Origin: Hemerocallis citrina
Taxonomy: Eukaryota > Streptophyta > Magnoliopsida > Asparagales > Asphodelaceae
DNA: 64,000 nt
Assembly (NCBI GenBank): GCA_017893485.1
Contig: CM030364.1
Span: 203,225,827 to 203,289,826, forward strand
Reading direction: 5' to 3'
Shown: positions 32,789-44,186 of the stretch, piece after piece
Numbering within the stretch: the stretch's first letter is position 1
How the letters are laid out: each line of letters begins with the position of its first letter
The notes under the pieces: generated by a model
Told to the model about the DNA's origin: nothing
Seen by the model: the letters and a program-made list of their open reading frames with translations, nothing else
The model's database searches: none
Translations under genes and position numbers: made by a program

Positions 32789-33408
32789 TGATATGGCTAA
32801 AAATAGGATTAAATCGGGACCGTTCACATCAGACACGAATCTTAAAGCTCAGGGGTAAAACGGTAATTTCACCTACTAACGGGTTTGAAATGGGAACTAG
32901 GTCTTTCTTCACGACCCAATAACCCACGAACGGATCTACCTCAACTGGATACGGGTCCCAACCCGAAACACACCCAGTCCAGCAAGATAAAATCAAGGTC
33001 TCTGATTAATCCTAATCAACGGCCCTGATTCACTTCTATCTTTTCACTAGGGGATTAGGGATTACATTCCTTATCTGATTACGGGGATTATATTCCTTAT
33101 CAGATCACGGGGATTACATTCCTAATCTGATCCCTAAGGCGCCTATAAATACCCCCCATCCATCTCCATTAAGAGGTAATCAATCTCTTGCCAGTTTTAC
33201 ACTCTTTCATAATCATTTCTGGTTACTGACTTGAGCGTCGGAGGGTGCGTCGCCGGGATCAACCCTGGTGTCTCGCACTTTTTGTAGGTGAACGGCGGGA
33301 GTCAACAGTCAAACTCCGGCGGAACAGGTATATAGGTTTGCTATTCAAAGTTTCCCAAGAATCCACAAATACTATCTGTTTGCCCCCACACCAGATTTAG
33401 CGGTAACA
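32789..33408 (+). repeat. TR-GAG 3' LTR (620 bp)
   Basis: It starts TGATATGGCTAAAAATAGG and ends TTAGCGGTAACA, followed by the CCCGT duplication. It is longer than its partner by the block missing from the 5' LTR. Confidence 0.9.
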
Positions 33409-33503
33409 CCCGTCAATCTTGATGCCCTAGACGCCCTTCTTCACCTTCGTTCTTGATGCCCCTGATGCCCCTGATTCCTCTTTATTTTGGAGGGAAGTGT
33501 TTG

Positions 33504-33909
33504 TGTAATACCCCGTAATTTCCAAAGATATAATATATATATATATAGTAATAATGATGATGGCAAATTGTAATAATGAATGGGAATTAAAAATGGTGGA
33601 TGGCTGTGCGTTGATGACAACCACGTGCAGATGGGGTTGGTGCTGACGTGTCCATGGGGGGCCCGCCCAAGGGGGCTTTGCTCTGCTGACGTCACACTCG
33701 GGAACTGATGGATGTGGGATTTAGTTTGTCCCATATCGGAATTGAACAAAAATAATTAATATTAAGATAATAATGCCTATGATCAAGAGTCACCAATCCG
33801 GTTAACCATTTTTTGAGAGGCAGCCTGTGGTGAGCAGTTGTACTACACTATAAATAATTTGTTTGATAAATTGTATAAAAATTGTCTGAGTTGGGGCAGG
33901 GGCATTACA
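33504..33909 (+). repeat. TRIM-like LTR A
   Basis: 406 bp, TGTAATACCCCGTAATTTCC...GGCATTACA. It carries the GATCAAGAGTCACCAATCCG and TTTTGAGAGGCAGCCTGTGG blocks shared with the solo LTR at 38691-39216. Confidence 0.85.
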
Positions 33910-33912
33910 AAA

Positions 33913-33925
33913 TGGTATCAGAGCC
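33913..33925 (+). other. TRIM-like primer-binding site
   Basis: TGGTATCAGAGCC is an exact complement of the initiator tRNA-Met 3' end, three bases after LTR A. Confidence 0.9.
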
Positions 33926-34495
33926 GACTTTCGACACCGAGTGTGGGGCATGTCTATATAGTCGGGCGATACATTCCGGGACTATAGACCCAGTCGGACG
34001 GTAGATTCCGGGACTGTGGTGAGCCCTCAATTAAATCTAGGACTGTGATTGATCGGACGATGGATTCCAGGATCATGATTAGTCGGGCAGATAGGAGAGC
34101 AACTCAATTAAATTCAGACTGTGAATGATCGGGCGGTAGATTCCGAGATCATGATTAGTCAGGCAGATAGGAGGACAACTTAATTAAATCCGGGCTGTGA
34201 TTGATCGGGCGGTGGATTCCGGGATCATGATTAGTCGGGCGGATAGGAGGGCAACTCAATTAAATCCGGGCTGTGATTGATTGGGTGGTGGATTCCGGGA
34301 TCATGATTAGTCGGGCGGATAGGATGCAACTCAATTAAATTCGAAATTATGATTGATCGGGCGGTAGATTCCGGATCATGATTAGTCGAGCGGATAGGAG
34401 AGCAGATGCTCCACATTGGCTAGAAAGTAGATCCTGCACTAGATTGTGCATGCCCAGTGCTCAGTGAGGACGCTGATTTCTGAAGGAAGGGTGTG

Positions 34496-34520
34496 TGTAA
34501 CACCCCGTTAATTTCTAAAG

Positions 34521-34608
<88 letters not shown>

Positions 34609-34961
34609 GATGGCAAATTTGTAATAATGAATGGGAATTAAAAATGGTGGATGGATGTGCTTTGATGACAGCCACATGCAGATGGGGGTGGTGCTGATGT
34701 GTCCATGGGGGTCCCACCCAAGGGGGCTTTGCTCTGCTGATGTCACACTCGGGAACTGATGGATGTGGGAATTAGTTGGTCCCATTTTGGAAATTGAACA
34801 AAAATAATTAATATTAAAATAATAATGCCTATGATCAAGAGTCACCAATCCGATTAACCATCTTTTGAGAGGCAGTCTATGGTGGGCAGTTATACTATAC
34901 TATAAATAATTTGTATGATAAATTGTATAAAAATTGTCTGAGTTGGGGCAGGGACGTTACA
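34496..34961 (+). repeat. TRIM-like LTR B with long (AT)n
   Basis: The longer size (466 bp) is due to an (AT)n run of about 40 units at 34526-34606. The same place holds only about seven units in LTR A. Confidence 0.85.
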
Positions 34962-35319
34962 AAATATTATTATAACCGACTTTCGACACCGAGTGTAGGG
35001 CATGTCTATATAGTCGGGCGGTGGATTCCGAGACTATAGATCTAGTCAGGCAGTGGATTTCGAGACTGTGGTGAGCCCTCAATTAAATTCGGGACTGTGA
35101 TTGATCAGGCGATAGATTCCAGGATCATGATTAGTCGGACGGATAGGAAGGCAGCTTAATTAAATCCGGGATTATGATTGATCGGGCGGTGGATTCCGGG
35201 ATCATGATTAGTCGGGCGGATAGGAGAGCGGATGCTCCACATTGGCTAGAAAGTAGATCCTGCACTAGATTGGGCATGCCCCGTGCTCAGCGAGGACGCT
35301 GATTTCTGAAGGGGGTGTG

Positions 35320-35721
35320 TGTAACACCCCATAATTTCTAAAGATATAAATATATATAGTAATAATGATGATGGCAAATTTGTAATAATGAATGGGAATT
35401 ACAAATGGTGGATGGATGTGCTTTGATGACAGCCACGTGCAGATGGGGTTGGTGCTGACGTGTCCATGGGGGGGCCACCCAAGGGGGCTTTGTTCTGCTG
35501 ACGTCACACTAGGGAACTGTTGGATGTGGGATTTAGTTGGTCCCATAACAGAATTGAACAAAAATAATTAATATTAAAATAATAATGCTTATGATCAAGA
35601 GTCACGAATCCGGTTAATCACCTTTTGAGAGGCAGTCCGTGGTGGACAGCTGTACTATACTATAAATAATTTGTCTGGTAAATTGTATAAAAATTGTCTG
35701 AGTTGGGGCAGGGGTGTTACA
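35320..35721 (+). repeat. TRIM-like LTR C
   Basis: 402 bp, TGTAACACCCCATAATTTC...GGGTGTTACA. Confidence 0.85.
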
Positions 35722-36693
35722 TTTTGATTATCATATTTGCTTTTAAGCTTTCGGTTCAATTTCTTGCAATTTTTTTTGGTTGTGTGTGTAGGCAATGATG
35801 AGTCACAGTTGGATATAAGTTGGTTCTTGCAATATTCAAACTGCAATTTCATTAAGTTGGTTCTTGCAATTTTAGACTTTACAAATAGGTCTAACATCTC
35901 CATTAAAGGATAAGGGATTTGAATATTGTGTTACATGTTTAATTTAGAGAAAAAAATAACATCTTATAAATACACTGAGATGTAATCTTGTGGGTTTTGG
36001 ATAAGAAACAAGTGTAATCTATTTGGAAGGGAGATTCATCCTATGGTGATACACTGATACTTGTGGCACAAGCTGTAAGAGAAAATTAATTTGCTTCTGT
36101 CAATATTATGTTTTTATGAATGAATGAATGAATGAATATGAAGTATCTGCTTTTATGAATACTAGATACATCCCTGATCATTTATCCCTTATCATTTAAA
36201 TATCAATTATCTGCTTTTTACCTGCTTCTTTAGTTCTTACCTGATCTTTACCTTATTTTTTGGTTCTTTGGTTCTCATAGAAGCATTACCTGGTTCTTTG
36301 GTTCTCTGGAGCATTACCTGATCTTTTTAATACGAATGAATAAATTGACACTAATCTCATGACAATGAATTACCTGACAATGAATTATTCTGGTGCAGTA
36401 TCTGATCTCTATGCTTATATGCTTATATGCATTGCCAGTTACTTATATGCTTAAACAGTCTGAGCCTACTAGTATGTTATGTTATGCTATGCTGACTTAT
36501 ATGACAGTTACTTATATGTTATGTTATGCTTATATGCTTATATGATATGCTATGCTTATATGCATTGCTACTCTTAAACAATTTAGTACTTGCTATGCTT
36601 ATATGCATTGTCAGTTACTAACTGTTGTATTTGATTCGTCGTGGAACCTGAAGTTTATGTTGAACGACATTTCAAAATATATCAACAAATATA
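35722..36693. other. Intergenic with small repeats, no gene
   Basis: It contains AATG repeats (36115-36137), reiterated GGTTCTTTGGTTCTC words (36235-36310) and TATGCTTATATGC words (36410-36610). No exon is supported. Confidence 0.5.
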
Positions 36694-37137
36694 CACTACA
36701 ACACACGATGGATTTACCGGCGTATATTCTCCGGCGTTTACCAATCGCGCCGGGGTAGGATAAGACCAGGATTGGGTAGCAAAATTGTATAGTTATACAC
36801 CGGCGGCCTCTACAAAATGCCGATGAATTATAATATTCACCGACGTTTTTATAAAAACACGCAGGGGAATAGAAAGCGACAATATACCCCACAAATCCTC
36901 TCCCATTCACCGGCGTTTATTAATAAAAACACCAGAGAATTTACTGGGATAAATCCCCAATCCTGTACCGCGAAACCCTTATCTTTTGATTTGTTTTTTT
37001 CCCCAACCCTAATTTTTTCGGGGTCGTCGCCACTGGGCCTCCTTCCCTTCCTCGACAACTCCTCCATCGCCATTGCTGTGCCCACGTCGACGTCCATGCA
37101 CTCTCTATCCCGCTCACTCATTTCTCTCTCATCGCAA

Positions 37138-37140
<3 letters not shown>

Positions 37141-37172
<32 letters not shown>
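37141..37172. repeat. (CT)16 microsatellite
   Basis: An uninterrupted CT run inside the CACTA element, downstream of a pyrimidine-rich 5'-UTR-like stretch. Confidence 0.95.
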
Positions 37173-37176
<4 letters not shown>

Positions 37177-38109
37177 CTTGATTTTGTGATTCTGTGATGG
37201 TAATGGTTTGTAACTCATGTGATTCTGTGATGTTTATGTTTGTGGGAATTTTGGGTGGTAATGGTTTGAAACTCAATTTAGGGGATATCTCGATTTAGGG
37301 GAATTTTGGATGTTTATGTTTGTGCGATTCTGTGATGGTACTGGTTTGGAACTTCACTGTTTTTGTGAGGAGTAATTTAGGGGAGATTTGAAACTCAATT
37401 TGCCAAAAATGTGGCAATATACTCAGATTTAGAGTTTTGCCAAAAATGTGGCAATATACTTAATTTTATTTAACAGGTCTATAATGTATCTTTCACATTA
37501 GCTCCAATACAATTTTCTGTTCTGTAAGGAAAAAAATGGTTCATTTTATACTTGTATACTATATTGTGTTGTTTTTTGGTGTTATTTCTCTTGTTATTGA
37601 TGGCTTTGGGTATTTAGGTGGCAATGAACACAATCACTTTTTGATTTATAGACTTTCTATAAGATTGGAAATACCACTATCACAACTAGGATGGTTTTGT
37701 TGATTTTATTTTCATCAACTGAAACTTTAGCATGATGGTTCAAGAGGCTTGGAAATCTTTTTAATCGTTTGTCAACAGATGCTTGTTTTGGTTTGCTACA
37801 ATCTATACGATTGCAGCTACTTACAATAAAATTTCTCATAAATCTGAATTGACTTTGGCTATAAATTTGAAAGAAATGATAAGCAAGTTGGTGAAAGCTA
37901 TATCTGATAGACTTCCTCTCCAGTAAAAATCTATTTCCGTGTAGTTGAGAATGCTGTGTGGCTAGTATGATTCCCATTATACTGGTAAATTAATAAACTA
38001 GCATTGAACATGAAGTTTATTGCAGTTTGAGTGGCCTGAACAGAAGTGTCTCAAGTATTTAAGTCTGATCAATCTAACTTTTTTAAGTACCTATATGTAT
38101 ATCTGTAAA

Positions 38110-38275
38110 TATTGTTGATTTTTCTTGTTGATTCTTGTTGGTTCCTTGTTGGTTCCTTGTTGGTTGTTCTTGTTGGTTCTTGTTGGTTCTTCTTGTTGAT
38201 TTTCAGCTAGGATAGCTTCTTGTTGGTTCTTCTTGTTGATTTTCGGCTAGGCTAGCTTCTTGTTGATTCTTGTTG
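38110..38275. repeat. TTGTTGGTTC minisatellite
   Basis: Copies of TTGTTGGTTC, TTCTTGTTGATT and a longer TTCTTGTTGATTTTCGGCTA block recur. The latter is duplicated at about 38187 and 38237. Confidence 0.75.
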
Positions 38276-38690
38276 AAGCTAGAGAGCTTTAAGAAGTTGA
38301 ACTAATTGGCTTGGATCTGAGGAGTTAGTGGACTTCGGAGCCAGGTGTTTCTAGCTCGGATTTTGCTAGGTTTTTGGAGCTCGATCATCTCCCATCTTGA
38401 AGCTTTATGTGAGGTCATATACATGGTTAGATTGATGAAAGGGGTCTTTAGTTTGGGTTATTTGTATAGTATGTGCTTCATTTTTTTCACTGTTCAATAC
38501 TTGAAGCTTATCATGATTAAAACAAAAATTGGGACCATGCAGGTTCATTTTTTTCACTCTTCAGTTTGAGTTTGCTTTCTTATGCATTTGGAGATGAGTT
38601 AGTTGCTTTTGGAGATGAGTTATTATGCATTTGAGTTTTAGTTTGGTTCAGAGTAAACTGGAGTTATGATGCATTTAGAGATGGGTTAGT

Positions 38691-39216
38691 TGTAATACCC
38701 CGTAATTTGTGAATAGTATAATAAATAAATAAATAAATATATATAGTTGGTTGTATATGATATTGGATTTGGTTTGAAATGAGTTGGTTCGATAAATGTA
38801 TGTGAAGATGTGTGCTGTTGGTTGTATGGCCCACGGTTTGAAATGGCTTGAATGCTGCTGTTGAGAATTGGTTTGTTGAGATTTGGTTTCTCCCTCACGG
38901 TGACGTGGAGGGGGAGGATTTGTGTGGGGCCCGGTTTGATTGAAAAGGGTTTAAATGGATTGGTTTGATTTGGTAACGTGTACAAGTTTGGTACACAGGA
39001 TTGAGGGGATTTAAGAAGAGATTTGAGAAATATAATCCCATATCGGGAGTACACAAAAATAGTTTGAGTATAAATATAATTGCCTATGATCAAGAGTCAC
39101 CTAATTGGTTAACCACCTTTTGAGAGGCAGCCTGTGGTGGGTAGTTGTACTACATAGTATCTAATTTGTATTCTAAAAATATTAAAATTGTATGAGTATT
39201 AGGGCGGGGCGTTACA
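38691..39216 (+). mobile_element. Solo LTR (526 bp) inserted in the CACTA element
   Basis: TGTAATACCCCGTAATTTGTG...GGGCGGGGCGTTACA is flanked by the perfect 5-bp duplication TTAGT (38686-38690 and 39217-39221) with no interior. It shares the GATCAAGAGTCACC and TTTTGAGAGGCAGCCTGTGG blocks with the TRIM-like LTRs, so it is a related family. Solo LTRs arise by recombination between the two LTRs of one insertion. Confidence 0.92.
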
Positions 39217-40000
39217 TTAGTTGCCTTTTTGTCTGAATTTGGAGATGAGATGGATCATGTATATGAAGTTGCACACTATGATTTTTTTAGGAGCGACTAG
39301 TGATGGAAATTTTTTATTTAAACTTTATATACAATTATATCGTGATGTCTACATGAGTATCAGTTTCTAACGTAATGTTCATGCTTGTTGCTTGGGTTTG
39401 AAAATGAGATTGTTCATGCTTGTTGCTTGGGTTTTAAGTGATGATGAGATGGATTATGTAACTGAAGTTGCATACTATGATTTACAGAGGAGTGACTAGT
39501 GATGAAATAATCCTGTTTGAACTTATGTTGTGTGTTGTAATTGACAGTTATCTCATGAGTATTATAAAAGTATAAGTTTCATTTCAGTTAGTGACATTTT
39601 TACCTGAATTTGACAGTGAAAGTATTCTTTTCCACTCTTTGTAATTCAATAATTTGAACTCCATATTCTGGTTTTGATTGTAAGAGTGATATGTCAAACC
39701 TAAATAATTTATTTTTTTAAAATTTATATACCTACAAAAACGCCGGTGTAGAATGATTATAGGGGAGAAGACGACAGTCTTGAATAAGCCATACACCGGC
39801 GTTTTTGCGACCGCCAGTGTATCTTACAGAAATACCGGAGTTCGTAAAACACGCCGGTGTAGACCCCCCTTTTTTTGCGACGCCTTCTTCGGCGGCATTA
39901 GCACCGGCGATTTTAAAAACGCCGGTGAATTATTCACCGGCATTTTAAAACGTCGATGAATCTAAAAAAAACACCACCAAACCCATTGTGTGTTGTAGTG

Positions 40001-40671
40001 ATAGGATGCAATTACATCCCAAATTAATAACGAGGCAATTGCAACAATACATATTGCATATCTTATTCAACATATCTTCTGTTTTTGTCATATTAAACCT
40101 ATTAACAGAAAACTATGCTTTATCGAATTCTGTTGTAGGTTAAATTGTTCATGAGCAGTTCATGAGTATATCAAGTCAATCATTCCTATTACTCAATTGT
40201 GAATTTAATATCTGTCATGGAACCTGGACTTGATACTTCATGCTACTCCATTGTGAATTTCAATAGGAGGGAGGGTTATTTTTTCATTTGAATTAGTTGG
40301 CATGACATTTTAATGCAACCCTAGTGAAACCATTTTTTATCTCTTTGTTGAACTGATGCTTGAATATTTGGCAAATTTGATAAATCATTGTTGAAAGTTG
40401 TCTTATGAGCCTACTAGTAACTGTTTCATGTATTGTTTAGTTTCCATACAAATACATGATTATTTCTATTTTGTTGTTGTTGTTGTTGTGGTTGGCAGTA
40501 GCAGAAGAAGCAACAACAGTAGAAGAAGAAGCAACAACAGCTTGGTTCGCTATGTAATATTGATTGTGTAATTGTTTCATGTTATGTAGTTGTTGTTTCA
40601 TGTTATGTAATTGTTTCACGTTATGTAATATTGATTGTGTATTTTAAGTATACAAAATAGTTATGCATTTA
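40001..40671. repeat. Intergenic with triplet and 18-bp repeats
   Basis: Between 40470 and 40640 are a GTTGTT run, an AGAAGAAGCAACAACAG duplication (40504 and 40524), and three to four copies of TTGTTTCATGTTATGTAA. Gln/Asn-rich ORFs follow from these. No gene is seen. Confidence 0.55.
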
Positions 40672-41696
40672 GGGTGCGTTTGGTAGGGGAGTTATTTTTT
40701 GTTTCATGGGAATCTTAACTTGGGAATCTAGTTTCCCATGTTTGGTATGTTAATTTTTAAATTCAGATTTCTAGAAAACTAAAATTTCTAGGAATTTTTT
40801 TGCCACAATTCCCACAAAAATTTTCCGGGGGGGGGGGGGGGGGGGGGGGATTCTTAGATTTCCAAGTATTTGGTAAAATATTACTTCCTTGAAAATACAA
40901 GTATGCCCCCTAAAACTCACCTCTCCCCCGTCTTCATCCCCATCCCCTCCTAATCTCGATCGTCTCCCTCCTCCCCTTTACCGACTCCGCTCGCTCCTCC
41001 GCCCTCTCCCCCTCACAACCACCATCCTCCCTGATCGCCCGCTGACCTTCCCCGTCGAGCACGGTCCCGAAGTCCCCCTCCTTCCTCCCGTCGACCAGCA
41101 TCCCGCAACCACCAAACCCATCCCCTCATCTCGCTCCAGTCGCCATTGCCAACAGCCTCACTGGCATTGCCTCTCCTCTCTGCCATCATCAACCTCCTTC
41201 GAAACCCATCATCCCGCTCCCCGATCCTCCACCTCGTCCTCTTCCCCTTGTCGCCCTACTCCACTGCACCCAACTCCACCGCACTCCCGACACCGTTGAT
41301 CATCAAGTGCATCATCATCATCAGTTTTGATCACCTTGATTCTTGGCCGTCGATCGCCCTTGATCACTTTGATATCGGCCCTTGATCACCTTGATCCTCT
41401 TCATCGTCTTGATCGAACATCAAGAGCAGCATCAGATCATATCAGATTCAGCTTCATAAGGATCCACAGCAGATCAGATCATCAGATTCATGTTTTGTTA
41501 TTTGAGGATGAGAGGAGTATTTTGGATAATAAGATTAATATTCCCAGGAAATATTTAGCTCAACAAAACATAGGAAATTGAGTTTCCAACTAAAATTCCC
41601 ATATATGTTTAAGACCTACCAAACATGTTTTATGATTCCTAAGAATCATAAATCCTAGGAATCATACCAAAAAAAATCCTTGTACTAAAAGCCCCC
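40672..41696. mobile_element. TTA-flanked TIR element (PIF/Harbinger-like), non-autonomous
   Basis: GGGTGCGTTTGGTA at the left and TACTAAAAGCCCCC at the right form an imperfect inverted repeat, with TTA on both sides (40669-40671 and 41697-41699). AGATTTCTAG/GATTCCTAGG-type internal inverted sequence supports a terminal structure (40740-40800 and 41620-41680). It carries a poly-G run and a GC-rich, Pro/Ser/Leu-coding block (40910-41400) that may be captured host sequence. Both the assignment and the ends are tentative. Confidence 0.5.
40827..40849. repeat. Poly-G run (23 bases)
   Basis: CC is followed by 23 consecutive G. Such runs are prone to sequencing error and to G-quadruplex formation. 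Confidence 0.9.
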
Positions 41697-41699
41697 TTA

Positions 41700-42952
41700 A
41701 GATTGTATCTATATTCTCCAGTTTTTTCTTTGCTATCTGTTGGATACTTATAATCTAGAGATGAAAATGTATCTCAATAAACTCTTTGCTTTATGTTGGT
41801 CCTGAATAATTTGTTTGTTCTTGATGTTATGATATACTGATATATGATGATTAAAGATTTTTTGTTCTGAACAAACTATGGCATCTGTTAAGGATTTAGA
41901 GAACAAATTTTGCAAGGATTTTTAAAGGTTTTTTCGTTCAGTTGGCACTCTCAGTTGCAGAATTAGACTCTCAATTTTGAAGGACCTTTTTGTTTTATTT
42001 TTAAATTAATTTTAAAGAAATTATTAAGGAATTTTAAATGAATGGGGGTAATAAAGGCATGGGGGTAAAAAATTAATTTCACCCCCTAGCTGTTAAAAAA
42101 CTAACAGAAGTGGACGGCAGGTGCCTATAAGTCCAATTTTAAAAAGTTCAATGTGTTTAGGATATTACCATCACATCATGTATGTTTAGGGTATTACCCT
42201 AAACTTTAGGTGCTGATAGGTACTTCACCCTTATTATTATTAGTAATCTGCACGTGTAATGCATGTTTTTTTCCCCTTAAACTCCTACTTTATGAATACC
42301 CTCAGCGACACCGACTTCTATACAATATAATAGTGTTACCCTGTGCAAATTACACAGTCGCAGGCCTTGCCCTGAGTTTATGGGGGCCCAAGGCGAAGTC
42401 CCGAAATGGGGTCCTCATACAATTTTTTATATATATATAAATTGATTTTAAAAAAATTGGGAATTTTTTTCTACAATTTTTAAAAACCGATATATGAAGA
42501 AATGGATAGAGATTTATGGATTTAAGGAAAAAAAATCTTCATACAAACCCAAGCACAACTAAAATAAGCCGGCCAAGTACTAATTTTAAAAACAAAGCCG
42601 AAAAAATTAAATTTGGGGGCCCCTAAAAAAACATTACGTGCAAAATACACATATATATAAATACAAGGGGAAAGTTTTATGGGCCCTTAAAATTGCGAAA
42701 AATTCGGGGACCCGAGGCCGCCACTTCCCCTGCCTCCATTGGGGGGGCTGACCATGTGCACAGACAAAAATAATTTTGAGGGACTCATAAAATTATATTA
42801 AATTCAATATTTTAGAGATGTCCCTTAACTATTTCAATCACATTAATCAAAAACGACAAATCTACAGATTAACCAATTCAGATTTCCAAACCAACCAACA
42901 TCATTCTATATTTCTATTCAATTGAAAGGACTTTCAAAGGGGAAAGAAAAAG
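41700..42952. other. Intergenic transposon debris, no gene
   Basis: A block at about 42000-42232 ending ATAGGTACTTCACCC resembles, inverted, the sequence at 25251. At 42350-42750 GGGGGCCC/GGGCCC-type words (TTATGGGGGCCCAAGGCG and TTATGGGCCCTTAAAATTG) recall a common plant MITE, but ends and target duplication are not clear. No coding is seen. Confidence 0.35.
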
Positions 42953-43049
42953 TCAAATAATTATCAAAGTTGGGCTGTGGCTCTTCTCGAACTCCTTGAT
43001 GTACTCCGCTCTCTCCTTCTCCACCCCGTGCTTCTCAACCACCTTCCCT
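42953..43049 (-). pseudogene. Possible terminal exon fragment, unrecognised
   Basis: On the minus strand an acceptor-like TTTGATTTAAG is followed by one base and 31 codons, GKVVEKHGVEKERAEYI then KEFEKSHSPTLIII, and TGA. The charged, helix-like composition in an AT-rich setting suggests real coding origin. I do not recognise the family, and no partner exon is visible nearby. It could be a gene piece captured or stranded by transposons. Confidence 0.35.
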
Positions 43050-43591
43050 CTTAAATCAAACATAATCAACATCAGAAACATATGGAGTGAACAATAATTG
43101 ATAATTAGCTATATCAAAATATGAAAAATATACAGATTAACTAATTCACATTTTCAAACCAACATCATTCTATATTTATATACTAGCATACCCTATGTGC
43201 AAATTGCATATACTTTATCAAAATATATATTAAAACATCAATAACATTCAAAATTTCGACAGATCCTACCCATATATACAACTTTTTCCCTGTATAATTA
43301 TAATCATGTATATCAACATTCAATAATTATGTAGTAAAGATGTTACATAAAATACAATCTCCAAACTAAAGCATTTGATGCAATAGGGCACCTCCAAACT
43401 CAATCACAAAATCTTTCAATTGACCAAATACTTAAATCTCAATTATATATCCAACAAATGGCTTAAATTAATTGTTCATGATAATAAAGACTCAAATCGA
43501 AACAGTTAAAATGTAAAATTCATTTTCTAACCAACTATAATTTATAGCTCGGTAGATACAAAACCAACAAAGAAAATCGTGTATTAATCTT
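43050..43591. other. AT-rich intergenic, no gene
   Basis: TTTTCAAACCAACATCATTC at 43153 repeats a sequence near 42886. An ACTAGCATACCCTATGTGC at 43183 resembles a minus-strand Helitron 3' end but has no partner. Nothing else is supported. Confidence 0.4.
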
Positions 43592-44134
43592 TGTTAGGAT
43601 TGTGGTCTCAAATACACATACGCACGAGTTGAAGTTTGAGAAGAAGAAGAGAAGACACGAAGCAGTGAGGAGAAGACAGCAATGCAGCAAGAGAAGAAGT
43701 CAGACAGAGGAGGGGACAGTCGAATGTAACTGTCACATGCAGTCGACCGCAGTGGCGTTGCATGTTATTTGGGCTGACAGGTTTCTGATCCAATAAGCTG
43801 TATTTGTGTATATCTTTTAGAGTTTTCTTAGGAACTATGTGTATAGCAATAGATGTGAACTATAGGGTTATGAACCGAAGAGAGAAGGTGAGTCATTATC
43901 ATTGTACAACTTCAAGAGTGTGGGTGTCGAGTGCATCAAAGGTGAGAGAGAGAGATTGAGAGTTGTGATCTTTATGTAATCTTTGTATTTCTTGGGGAAT
44001 AAAAAGTATTAGTTATCTCTGCATATTATTGTGTTCCTGTGATTATAAGATCTTGCAATTATTGTAGTGGCTTGTTCTTGGTGCATCTAGTTCTTGGGTG
44101 TTCCTGTTTCTTGTGGTGTATTCTGCTATTAACA
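43592..44134 (+). repeat. Copia-type 5' LTR (543 bp)
   Basis: TGTTAGGATTGTGGTCTC...TGCTATTAACA is followed within about 30 bases by TGGTATCAAAGC (44163-44174), an initiator-Met-type primer site with one change, and then by gag-like sequence. No second LTR is found in the window. Confidence 0.7.
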
Positions 44135-44186
44135 CTACAAGTGGTATAAGATCCTCTACAAGTGGTATCAAAGCAAAGGTTTCGTG

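Larger units (their letters stand above)
25940..33408 (+). mobile_element. TR-GAG LTR retrotransposon (gag only, no pol), 7469 bp
   Basis: LTRs at 25940-26512 and 32789-33408 (TGATATGGC...GCGGTAACA) are flanked by a perfect 5-bp duplication, CCCGT (25935-25939 and 33409-33413). A primer site, a gag gene, several tandem arrays and a polypurine tract lie between, in that order. No protease, reverse transcriptase, RNase H or integrase motif is visible. Gag-only LTR elements of this type are described in plants as TR-GAG and rely on pol from a partner. The LTRs differ at about 20 positions plus an indel of about 47 bases, so this element is clearly older than the LARD. Confidence 0.9.
33504..35721 (+). 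mobile_element. Miniature LTR element (TRIM-like) as a three-LTR tandem
   Basis: Three LTRs, 33504-33909, 34496-34961 and 35320-35721 (TGTAAyACCCC...GGGGCrTTACA), alternate with two short interiors (586 and 358 bp). The first interior starts with a perfect initiator-Met primer site, TGGTATCAGAGCC (33913-33925); in the second this is mutated (TATTATTATAACC). Both interiors are made of ~75-bp repeats such as GATTGATCGGGCGGTGGATT, five copies in the first and about two in the second. Both end near GATGCTCCACATTGGCTAG and a GAAGGAAGGGTGTG-like tract. Outer flanks GTTTG and TTTTG match at four of five bases. No protein is coded. Such tandems arise by recombination between copies sharing an LTR. 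Confidence 0.85.
36694..40000. mobile_element. CACTA (En/Spm) element, non-autonomous, 3307 bp
   Basis: The left end CACTACAACACACGATGG and the right end CCATTGTGTGTTGTAGTG are inverted repeats with the diagnostic CACTA. The flanks are the 3-bp duplication ATA (36691-36693 and 40001-40003). Subterminal regions at both ends carry repeated CACCGGCG and GCCGGTG words (36715-36930 and 39735-39955), as CACTA elements do for transposase binding. No transposase is coded. The interior holds GC-rich sequence at about 37010-37140 that could be a captured 5' gene end, a (CT)n tract, a TTGTTGGTTC repeat and a solo LTR. Confidence 0.92.

Noticed and set aside
35655..35903. 82-codon minus ORF after the TRIM array
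   Set aside because: Starts within the LTR, Lys/Asn-rich by composition, no motif.
43183..43215. Inverted Helitron 3' end
   Set aside because: CTAG and a weak hairpin only; no matching TCTCTACTA end on the right.
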